NCBI GenBank assembly: GCA_002782365.1
Contig: PFHP01000047.1
Span: 1-9,072, forward strand
Origin: Candidatus Kuenenbacteria bacterium CG_4_8_14_3_um_filter_39_15
GTDB lineage: Bacteria > Patescibacteriota > Patescibacteriia > UBA2196 > GWA2-42-15
DNA: 9,072 nucleotides
Direction: 5' to 3'
Under the pieces are notes generated by a model. It made no database searches, was not told where the DNA came from, and was given only the letters and a program-made list of their open reading frames with translations. Position 1 is the stretch's first letter; each line of letters starts with the position of its first letter. Below are positions 1-5,754 of the stretch, piece by piece. Position numbers and translations under genes: made by a program.

Positions 1-61
1 TCCTCCCCTTAATCCGTTTAAAAGATAATCAATCTTTTAAACTCAACTGAGGAGGGGAGGA
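1..61. repeat. Nested inverted repeat upstream of hisS
   Basis: Two sets of complementary arms are nested here. The inner pair is a perfect 11-bp inverted repeat, GTTTAAAAGAT (16-26) and ATCTTTTAAAC (32-42), around a 5-nt loop. The outer pair is TCCTCCCCT (1-9) with AGGGGAGGA (53-61), 9 bp and perfect. Spacers between inner and outer arms are unequal (6 and 10 nt). No T-tract follows on either strand within view, so it is not a standard intrinsic terminator. It may be a leader RNA structure that hides the purine-rich stretch at 51-60, or the remnant of a small palindromic mobile repeat. The repeat begins at the first base of the window, so the true left end is unknown. Confidence 0.7.
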
Positions 62-84
62 TACACAAAATGACAGTCTCGTAA
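51..84 (+). promoter_or_regulatory. SD-like sequence with a four-codon ORF ahead of hisS
   Basis: GGAGGGGAGG at 51-60 is the best Shine-Dalgarno match in the window. It sits 9 nt before an ATG at 70, but that ATG opens only Met-Thr-Val-Ser and then TAA (82-84). The hisS start lies 24 nt further on and has no SD of its own. The SD-like bases are also the right arm of the outer inverted repeat, so they would be paired when that stem forms. This arrangement could be a tiny leader ORF for hisS, but a four-codon ORF can easily arise by chance. ATGACA at 70-75 also resembles a -35 hexamer, with only a weak TTAAAT (95-100) as partner at 19 nt. Confidence 0.25.
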
Positions 85-108
85 TTCAAAGTAATTAAAT
101 AAAAATTA

Positions 109-1668
109 ATGCCTAGACCAAGTAATAAACCAATTCAATTATTAAAGGGTTTTAAAGATATTTTGCCGGAACACCAGGATTATTGGGAGTTTTTTACAAA
201 CAAAGCAAAAGTTTTAATGGATGCTTATGGTTTTAAAAAAATAGACGTACCGATCTTAGAGCAGACAAATTTGTATATTAAAGGTACGGGCAAACACACG
301 GATATTATTGAAAAAGAACTTTATAGCTTTGAAGACAAAAGTGGAGATAATATCAGTTTGCGGCCAGAATTTACTCCAGGCATAGCTCGTGCTTATATTG
401 AGCATGGGATGCTTAATAAAATACAGCCAATAAAATTATACAGCCTTGGCCCGGTTTTTCGCCATGACAATCCTCAGTCAGGCCGTTTTCGCCAATTTCA
501 TCAGCTGAATTTGGAAGCCATCGGCAGTGATTCACCAGTGGTTGACGCGGAACTTATTATTATAGCTTACAAGCTCCTGCAGTCCTTAGGCTTGGCAGTG
601 ACAGTCCATCTTAATAGTATTGGCTGTCTGGAATGCCGGGCAGAATATATTACCCGTCTCAAACAATTTTTACAGAATAGCGGTCGCAAAAAGGAACTTT
701 GCGATTCATGCAAAGAAAGATATTTTAAAAATCCTTTGCGTATTCTTGACTGCAAAGAAATATCTTGTCAGGAAGTTTTAGCCGATGCGCCGCAAATCGT
801 GGATTACCTGGATGAAGAATGTAAAAAGCACTTTATGACGGTTTTGGATTATTTGGACGACCTGGAGATTAAATATAATCTCAATGTCAAATTAGTCCGC
901 GGTCTTGATTATTATACTCGGACCACCTTTGAAATTTATCTGGCTGATGAGGATACCAGCAAATCACAAGGCTCGCTTGCCGGTGGCGGCCGCTATGATG
1001 GCCTGATTGAAATTATTGGCGGTCGGCCCACTCCCGCTATTGGTTTTGCTGTCGGTATTGAACGAGTAATCAGTAAACTTCGCGAACAGCAGATTACAGT
1101 ACCAGCCATAGATCAAATTGATGTTTTTGTCGCGCAGCTGGGGGTTGAGGCTCGAAAAGAATGTTTTAAGTTGTATCAAAAATTAACTGATGCCGGAGTT
1201 AAAGTGGCTGAAGCATTTTCTAAAGATAGCCTTAAAAGCCAAATGGAAAAAGCAGATCAACTGGGGGCAAAAATTGTTTTAATTCTAGGCCAAAAAGAAT
1301 TAATGGATAAAACTATTATTATCCGCGACATGCAATCGGGCATTCAGGAAATTGTCAATTATGATAAAACCGTAGAACAAGTTAAAAAAAAGATTGACCC
1401 AGTTTTAAGCGAGGTAAAAAGTTACCGAATTGAAGTTAAAGACAACCTGGCTGAAAATAGCGAACAATTTTCAGAAAAAAAACAAGGAGCGCTTAAGCAA
1501 CCCAAAAAAAATAAAGATTTTAAGTCATCTTTGGATTTAGCTGATGACGATCTTTTAAAAGATGATATAGTAGATATTGAGGATAAAAAAGAAGATTATC
1601 TGATAGAACCCGTGGAGGGTGAAGATCAGCCAGAAGAAAGCAATAAAGAGCCAATAGACGATTTTTAA
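109..1668 (+). CDS. hisS: Histidyl-tRNA synthetase with acidic C-terminal extension
   Basis: Class II aminoacyl-tRNA synthetase that charges tRNA-His with histidine in the cytoplasm. Visible signatures are motif 2 around FRHDNPQSGRFRQFHQ (residues 117-132), the HisA signature RGLDYYT (264-270), the glycine-rich GGGRYDGL (292-299) and motif 3 GFAVGIERV (312-320). The insertion between motif 2 and HisA has paired cysteines (C173/C176, C198/C201, C215, C220), a pattern seen in many bacterial HisRS. The anticodon-binding domain spans about 333-428. The family is usually about 420-430 residues; this protein is 519, because about 90 Lys- and Asp/Glu-rich residues follow, ending in an acidic, probably disordered tail. 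The ATG at 109 is the first in frame after a TAA at 100-102 and lacks an SD. It converges on murL/murD with 25 bp between and no clear terminator hairpin. Confidence 0.96.
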   Translation: MPRPSNKPIQLLKGFKDILPEHQDYWEFFTNKAKVLMDAYGFKKIDVPILEQTNLYIKGTGKHTDIIEKELYSFEDKSGDNISLRPEFTPGIARAYIEHGMLNKIQPIKLYSLGPVFRHDNPQSGRFRQFHQLNLEAIGSDSPVVDAELIIIAYKLLQSLGLAVTVHLNSIGCLECRAEYITRLKQFLQNSGRKKELCDSCKERYFKNPLRILDCKEISCQEVLADAPQIVDYLDEECKKHFMTVLDYLDDLEIKYNLNVKLVRGLDYYTRTTFEIYLADEDTSKSQGSLAGGGRYDGLIEIIGGRPTPAIGFAVGIERVISKLREQQITVPAIDQIDVFVAQLGVEARKECFKLYQKLTDAGVKVAEAFSKDSLKSQMEKADQLGAKIVLILGQKELMDKTIIIRDMQSGIQEIVNYDKTVEQVKKKIDPVLSEVKSYRIEVKDNLAENSEQFSEKKQGALKQPKKNKDFKSSLDLADDDLLKDDIVDIEDKKEDYLIEPVEGEDQPEESNKEPIDDF

Positions 1669-1693
1669 TAATTAGCAGGGATAAGAAATAGCC

Positions 1694-4093
1694 TTAACCA
1701 AATTTTTTCACCAGCTTTTTAAATTCCTTGCCCTTTTCTTGATAATTCTGATAAAAATTATAGCTGGCAGCGGCCGGAGAGAGGAGCACGGTGAAATTGG
1801 CCGGTGTGTATTTATAAGCGGTTTTAATGGTTTGTTCCATGTTTTTTACCGCGATTAAGTTAGGTCTAAATTCAGACTTAATTTTTTTTATTTCTCTTAT
1901 TATTTTTTCACCCGTATGCGGCCAATAGATTACATTTTTAATTCTGGCACTCACAATCTTTTTAGCCAGATTTTTATAGTCCAGACCACGATCAAAACCG
2001 CCGACGATTATAGTTTGCAGGTTTTTTCGCTGCAGAGCGTTAATTGCTTCCATTGTTGATTCCGGTGTGGTGGATAATACGTCATTATAGAAATTTATGT
2101 TTTTATACTTGCCCACATATTCCAGCCGATGCTCCAGCGGCTTGAAATTTTTAATGGTCTTGTTAATTATATTTTTTTTAATTTTAAATAATTTAGCCAC
2201 TGCCATGGCCGCCGCGATATTTTCCTGATTATGCCTGCCAAGCAAACTAGCTTTAATTTTTACCGGCCCATAACTAATCTTTTTTCTATTTATTTTCTTA
2301 ATTTTTTTATTGACAATAATAATTTTACTATTCTTCACTAAATTCATTTTGGCCTGCCAATAATTTTTTAAATTACCATGATAATCGAGATGCTCTGGAT
2401 AAAAACTGGTAAACACGCCCACATCCAGGCCACCCTTTAAAGTATCTAATTGATGGGATGATAATTCTGCTACATATATCGTATTTTTACTGTCTAGCTT
2501 TAAATAGTCCAAAAATGGTTTGCCAATATTACCCACCAGAACAACTTTTTTATTAGCCGCCTTTAAAATACTATCAATCAAACTTGCCGTAGTGCTTTTG
2601 CCTTTAGTGCCAGTCACGCCGATTATTTTGCCCTGAATATTTTCTAAAAATATATTTAAATTAGTTGTGATATGTATATTTTTTTTATTTAATTTTATCC
2701 CAGCTGTCTTAATTATTAAATTATATTTATCTAAATTTTTTAAATAATTTTTACCCAATTTTAACTCAAGATTCTTATCTTTTTTCAATATATCCCTGTA
2801 TTTTTTATCAAATTCACTCAATTTTTTAGCATCAGCAACGGTGATTAATTGCTGTCTATATTTTTTTCTTAAATATTTGTAACTGGACAGCCCTTCTCGG
2901 GCAAAACCTAGAATAAGTATTTTTTTTCTAGCCATGGCCATTGCTTTCTTCATTGCTTCCGGTGTGCCCACGCATTCAAAAGGTTTGAATTTTTCCTTGC
3001 CCAATAATTGGTCAAATAAGGGCTTTAATTTTCTTTCTTGGTATAAATTCTTGCCAAAAATATCAACTAATTCTTTTTCTGATAAATAGGCTGATAGCAT
3101 GGTAAAAGTAAAAACACATTTAGGACAATCATTGCACCAATGATTTTTTGCTTTGCCTTTTAATTTAAAATTCTTGTTACAAGAAGAAAATACCGGGAAA
3201 TATTTTTTGTGTTTAACAAATTCTTTAGTTATTGCTAAATCATCCCAATTCCTTAAAAAACTATAATATCTAATATTCGGCGTAATAAATTTTTTAAGAT
3301 AATTGCTAAACATCTTTTCAAATTCAGCTGATTTGCTCCACTGATGATTAATGGTCGTACCCAGATATTTTATATTGCCGTAGCTGGAACTTTTTTCATT
3401 CCCCATGACAATATATCTGTAGTCATATAAAATTGCACGAACCAGAAGAATAAAAGCATGGCAGGCGCTAATTGGAATATGCCCATTATATACTCCTTTT
3501 TTCTTATTTAAACTAAAAAGATTGGGTGATATTTTTCTTTTCACAAAAATTATTTTTTTGCCTGATTTTTTAGCCACATCATTTACAATTTTTGAATCAC
3601 CTATATGGCTCAGATCAAAATCAATTCCATTTTCTTTCATTTTTTCTAGTACCACAATTGAATCTTTACCGCCGCCAAGAGGCACCAAACTCCTATTTCT
3701 GGTTTTTATTTTGACTGGCTTTTCCTGGTAGTTTTTATGATAGGGGAAATCAATAAGTCCTCTGAAATCTAGCCTATTTTCATAAAAAAACTGACCCAAG
3801 CCTTTAGTATATACTTTGTTCCAAAATTTAGCTTGCTCTTTTGAAATTTTATATTTACCCAACTCAATTTTTTTAGGGCAATAAGTTTTATAATAACTAA
3901 TCCCAGTGATCAGGAATAAATTAAATAAAGCCTTATTAAAAGCTTTTTTTCTAGCGCCAATTAATTTTTTTATTGGCTTAGGGAAAATAAGTTTTTCCTT
4001 GAATTTAATTTTATCCAAGGAGTAACCAAAAACCGCAATCCCGCTGGCGGGATTGAAGTTGTAGTTATCAAATTTAAATATTTTTTCAGGCAT
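1694..4093 (-). CDS. murL/murD: MurL-MurD fusion: glutamyl epimerase plus UDP-MurNAc-L-Ala--glutamate ligase
   Basis: One uninterrupted 799-residue frame with two enzyme halves, cytoplasmic peptidoglycan precursor synthesis. Residues 1 to about 385 resemble MurL, the epimerase that converts the terminal L-Glu of UDP-MurNAc-L-Ala-L-Glu to D-Glu. It has a PP-loop-like GGGKDS (140-145) and a cysteine cluster C305, C320, C323, C326. The end, FECVGTPEA (372-380), also fits MurL. Residues about 391-799 are a full MurD: Rossmann-like N-domain from ILILGFAREG, P-loop GVTGTKGKSTT (492-502), ELSSHQLD (543-550), EHLDYHG with candidate carbamylated K582, GRHNQEN (619-625), HRLEYVG (655-661) and LLSPAAAS (770-777). 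The usual NDSKATN motif is replaced by NDVLSTTPEST (670-680). A separate MurD could start at Met387, but no stop separates the halves. The start lies 2 bp after the mutase stop, without SD. Family assignment is by recognition of motifs; no search was possible. Confidence 0.87.
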   Translation of the reverse strand: MPEKIFKFDNYNFNPASGIAVFGYSLDKIKFKEKLIFPKPIKKLIGARKKAFNKALFNLFLITGISYYKTYCPKKIELGKYKISKEQAKFWNKVYTKGLGQFFYENRLDFRGLIDFPYHKNYQEKPVKIKTRNRSLVPLGGGKDSIVVLEKMKENGIDFDLSHIGDSKIVNDVAKKSGKKIIFVKRKISPNLFSLNKKKGVYNGHIPISACHAFILLVRAILYDYRYIVMGNEKSSSYGNIKYLGTTINHQWSKSAEFEKMFSNYLKKFITPNIRYYSFLRNWDDLAITKEFVKHKKYFPVFSSCNKNFKLKGKAKNHWCNDCPKCVFTFTMLSAYLSEKELVDIFGKNLYQERKLKPLFDQLLGKEKFKPFECVGTPEAMKKAMAMARKKILILGFAREGLSSYKYLRKKYRQQLITVADAKKLSEFDKKYRDILKKDKNLELKLGKNYLKNLDKYNLIIKTAGIKLNKKNIHITTNLNIFLENIQGKIIGVTGTKGKSTTASLIDSILKAANKKVVLVGNIGKPFLDYLKLDSKNTIYVAELSSHQLDTLKGGLDVGVFTSFYPEHLDYHGNLKNYWQAKMNLVKNSKIIIVNKKIKKINRKKISYGPVKIKASLLGRHNQENIAAAMAVAKLFKIKKNIINKTIKNFKPLEHRLEYVGKYKNINFYNDVLSTTPESTMEAINALQRKNLQTIIVGGFDRGLDYKNLAKKIVSARIKNVIYWPHTGEKIIREIKKIKSEFRPNLIAVKNMEQTIKTAYKYTPANFTVLLSPAAASYNFYQNYQEKGKEFKKLVKKFG
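4036..4055 (-). promoter_or_regulatory. GC-rich hairpin in the first codons of murL/murD
   Basis: A perfect 9-bp inverted repeat, CAATCCCGC (4036-4044) and GCGGGATTG (4047-4055), is separated by only TG. As RNA it would fold as an 8-bp stem with a 4-nt CCAG loop. It covers codons 13-20 of murL/murD and stands out in an AT-rich gene. On the minus strand it is followed after three bases by five Ts, which gives a weak terminator-like outline just inside the gene. It may be chance, because the codons encode a plausible MurL N-terminus, or it may reduce expression of murL/murD relative to the mutase. Confidence 0.4.
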
Positions 4094-4095
4094 AG

Positions 4096-5442
4096 TTATT
4101 TTTTAATCAACGCCACCAATTCTTTTTTCAGTTGATCAACCGTTTTTTTATTTTTCCCTTCAATTGTCAATCTTAACAGCGGCTCGGTGTTTGATGGCCG
4201 GACATTAAACCACCAGCCGCCCTTTTGCCAATTATCAACAGTTGTTCCATCCAGTGAATCTTGTTTATACTTTTTATATTTTTTCTTGATTTTTTTTAAT
4301 TTAATTTCAACATCTTTGACCGGCGTATTTATTTCAGGCAATTTATAGTATTTATAAAATGGTTTGACTATTTCTGATAATGGCCGATTATCTTTTGATA
4401 AAAGTTCAAGTAGTATTATTAAGGCAATAAATCCGGAGTCGGCATAGGCATTGTCGCGGAAAGAATAGTGGGCCGAAAGTTCTCCGCCCATAATGCCGTT
4501 ATTTTTTCTCATGCCATTTGATACATTGACATAACCGACCGGGGTGCGGATCGGTTGGCCACCCCATTTTTTTATCATCTCGGGCACTATTTTTGAGCAA
4601 ATTAAATTATATGATATGCCTTTGCCAGGCTCACGCTCTAAAAATAATTTGGCTAAGAGTAAAAGGGTGATGTCAGCCCTGACGAATTTTCCTTTTTCAT
4701 CTATAAAAAAAAGTCTGTCCGTATCTCCATCCAGAATCATACCGAAATCAGTTTTGGCAGACTTTACTTTTTTAGCGATGCCAATTTGGCTTTTGGGATC
4801 AAGCGGGTTTGAAGGATGGGCCGGAAAATTTCCGTCCAGCTTAAAATTCATCGGAATAATTTTTATGGGTAAATGTTTGGCGAGCAATGGCATAACTTTA
4901 CCAGCCATGCCGTTACCGGCATCAATCACTACTTTTAGGGGTTTAATTTTTTTTAATTCAGCAAAACCCAAAACATGCTTAATATATTCAGGGTATAGAT
5001 TTTTTTTGATTATCCTTACTTTATTTTTGTTATTTTTTACCTTTGCTTTTGAATTTTTTTTAATCATTGGCAGCAATTCTTTGCCGGTAATCCAGACCAT
5101 ATTCTTTTTAACCATCTTAAATCCGTTGTATTCCTTGGGATTATGGGAAGCCGTCACCATTATCCCTGCCTCATAACCAAAAATACCGACACTGGCATAA
5201 ATCGCGTCAATCGGTACCAAACCGACATCAACTATTTCCCTCACCCCTTCATCTGTTAAGCCTTGAATTAATGATTTTTTTAAAATTTCTCCATAATGTC
5301 GCATATCCCGGCCAACCACGACTTGCTTGACTTTTGTTTTTTGGGCAAAAGCACGGCCGATTAAATAGGCCGTTTCAACGTTTAACTCATCCGGACAAAT
5401 TCCCCGGATATCATAGGCTTTGAAAATTTTTGGATTAATCAT
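4096..5442 (-). CDS. manB: Phosphomannomutase/phosphoglucomutase (alpha-D-phosphohexomutase family)
   Basis: Cytoplasmic enzyme that interconverts hexose 6-phosphate and hexose 1-phosphate, feeding nucleotide-sugar synthesis. At 448 residues it is of normal length. The four diagnostic loops are all present: phosphoserine loop TASHNP with catalytic S99 (97-102), metal-binding DGDTDR (238-243), sugar-binding GGELSAH (319-325), and phosphate-binding RPSNTEP (415-421). The sugar loop has Ala where most relatives read GExSGH. The loops and the N-terminal KAYDIRG favour the PMM/PGM (ManB/AlgC) branch over GlmM, but substrate choice among mannose, glucose and glucosamine cannot be fixed from motifs. 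A Lys/Asn-rich patch lies at 129-147. The ATG is 31 nt past the 3' end of tRNA-Cys without an SD. Its TAA lies 2 bp before the murL/murD ATG, so the two are surely cotranscribed. Confidence 0.93.
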   Translation of the reverse strand: MINPKIFKAYDIRGICPDELNVETAYLIGRAFAQKTKVKQVVVGRDMRHYGEILKKSLIQGLTDEGVREIVDVGLVPIDAIYASVGIFGYEAGIMVTASHNPKEYNGFKMVKKNMVWITGKELLPMIKKNSKAKVKNNKNKVRIIKKNLYPEYIKHVLGFAELKKIKPLKVVIDAGNGMAGKVMPLLAKHLPIKIIPMNFKLDGNFPAHPSNPLDPKSQIGIAKKVKSAKTDFGMILDGDTDRLFFIDEKGKFVRADITLLLLAKLFLEREPGKGISYNLICSKIVPEMIKKWGGQPIRTPVGYVNVSNGMRKNNGIMGGELSAHYSFRDNAYADSGFIALIILLELLSKDNRPLSEIVKPFYKYYKLPEINTPVKDVEIKLKKIKKKYKKYKQDSLDGTTVDNWQKGGWWFNVRPSNTEPLLRLTIEGKNKKTVDQLKKELVALIKK

Positions 5443-5473
5443 AAAAATTAAAAATATAAATAAAATTAAATCT

Positions 5474-5548
5474 TGGAGGCCACGACCGGAATCGAACCGG
5501 TGATAACTCTTTTGCAGAGAGTCGCCTTAACCACTTGGCTACGTGGCC
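5474..5548 (-). tRNA. trnC: tRNA-Cys (GCA), CCA encoded
   Basis: On the minus strand a cloverleaf can be read: acceptor arms GGCCACG and CGTGGCC, D-arm with GCC/GGC, anticodon stem ACTCT/AGAGT around loop CTGCAAA, and T-arm ACCGG/CCGGT with loop TTCGATT. The anticodon GCA is at 5513-5515 (complement), giving cysteine. The discriminator base is U, as expected for tRNA-Cys, and the gene encodes its own CCA end. It lies 31 nt upstream of the mutase gene on the same strand and downstream of a candidate promoter and two hairpin modules, so it may be processed from a longer transcript that continues into manB and murL/murD. Confidence 0.97.
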
Positions 5549-5576
5549 ATAAAATAAATAATAATTTTTTAGTTTT

Positions 5577-5608
5577 GTCCCTCTGCGAGGGATCTCTCAA
5601 AGAGAGAC
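5577..5608 (-). repeat. Double-hairpin module, copy A
   Basis: This 32-nt unit holds two perfect 6-bp hairpins with 3-nt loops, back to back: on the plus strand TCCCTC-TGC-GAGGGA (5578-5592) and TCTCTC-AAA-GAGAGA (5593-5607). It matches copy B at 25 of 32 positions. No T-tract follows, so it does not look like a terminator. It lies 28 bp upstream of the tRNA-Cys 5' end, within the proposed leader. A palindromic REP-like element or a structured RNA are both possible. Confidence 0.75.
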
Positions 5609-5630
5609 AAACCGATGCCTTGGGCCGCTT

Positions 5631-5662
5631 GTCCCCCAGAGGGGGATCTCCCACAGAGAGAG
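5631..5662 (-). repeat. Double-hairpin module, copy B
   Basis: Second copy of the 32-nt module, 22 bp from copy A and in the same orientation. The first hairpin is TCCCCC-AGA-GGGGGA (5632-5646) on the plus strand. Relative to copy A it has a paired change (T-A to C-G at unit positions 6 and 12) that keeps the stem intact. The second hairpin (5647-5661) has one change at unit position 21, which gives a C-A mismatch on plus-strand RNA but a G-U wobble on minus-strand RNA. That favours the minus strand, the same as tRNA-Cys, as the folded transcript. The family and distribution of the repeat cannot be judged from one locus. Confidence 0.75.
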
Positions 5663-5684
5663 CTACCAGGCCAGATATATTTAA

Positions 5685-5713
5685 ATCCTACCTTAAATTA
5701 ACTATTTTTTCAA
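5685..5713 (-). promoter_or_regulatory. Candidate sigma-70-type promoter for tRNA-Cys and the mutase operon
   Basis: On the minus strand TTGAAA (complement of 5708-5713) stands 17 nt from TAGGAT (complement of 5685-5690). These match 5 of 6 and 4 of 6 bases of the consensus hexamers at the ideal spacing. The site lies just after the terminator of the previous operon and before the hairpin modules and tRNA-Cys, where a promoter is needed. In DNA this AT-rich, such matches also arise by chance. Confidence 0.4.
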
Positions 5714-5715
5714 GT

Positions 5716-5739
5716 AAAAAAGGCGGGGATTGCCCGCCC
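5716..5739 (-). terminator. Intrinsic terminator of the femAB-pfkB operon
   Basis: Read on the minus strand, a GC-rich stem GGCGGG/CCCGCC (6 bp, arms at 5722-5727 and 5733-5738, 5-nt loop) is followed directly by six Ts (complement of 5716-5721). It begins about 15 bp after the stop codon of the PfkB kinase gene. On the plus strand the stem is not followed by Ts, so it acts for minus-strand transcripts only. It separates the upstream wall operon from the tRNA-Cys unit. Confidence 0.85.
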
Positions 5740-5754
5740 ATTAAAAAACAATAA

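Noticed and set aside
1..108. T-box riboswitch for hisS
   Set aside because: There is no T-box sequence, no specifier loop with a His codon and no terminator/antiterminator pair.
2915..2940. The MurL-MurD fusion as a sequencing error at the A8 run
   Set aside because: The run lies within the conserved start of the MurD half (after Met387), so an indel there would break MurD itself and would not restore two normal genes.
4544..5176. A 210-codon open frame on the plus strand
   Set aside because: It is antisense to the well-conserved hexose-phosphate mutase, and its peptide shows no domain.
4096..5442. Naming the mutase GlmM
   Set aside because: The N-terminal and sugar-loop sequences look more like the PMM/PGM branch, although motifs alone do not exclude phosphoglucosamine activity.
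5577..5662. A two-repeat CRISPR (32-nt repeats, 22-nt spacer)
   Set aside because: The repeats are only 25/32 identical, each is two complete hairpins, there are just two copies, and no cas gene is in view.
5466..5754. Small ORFs on both strands (5466-5654 minus and 5473-5754 plus)
   Set aside because: Both run through tRNA-Cys and the hairpin modules; their peptides are translations of palindromic repeats and have no protein-like family sequence.
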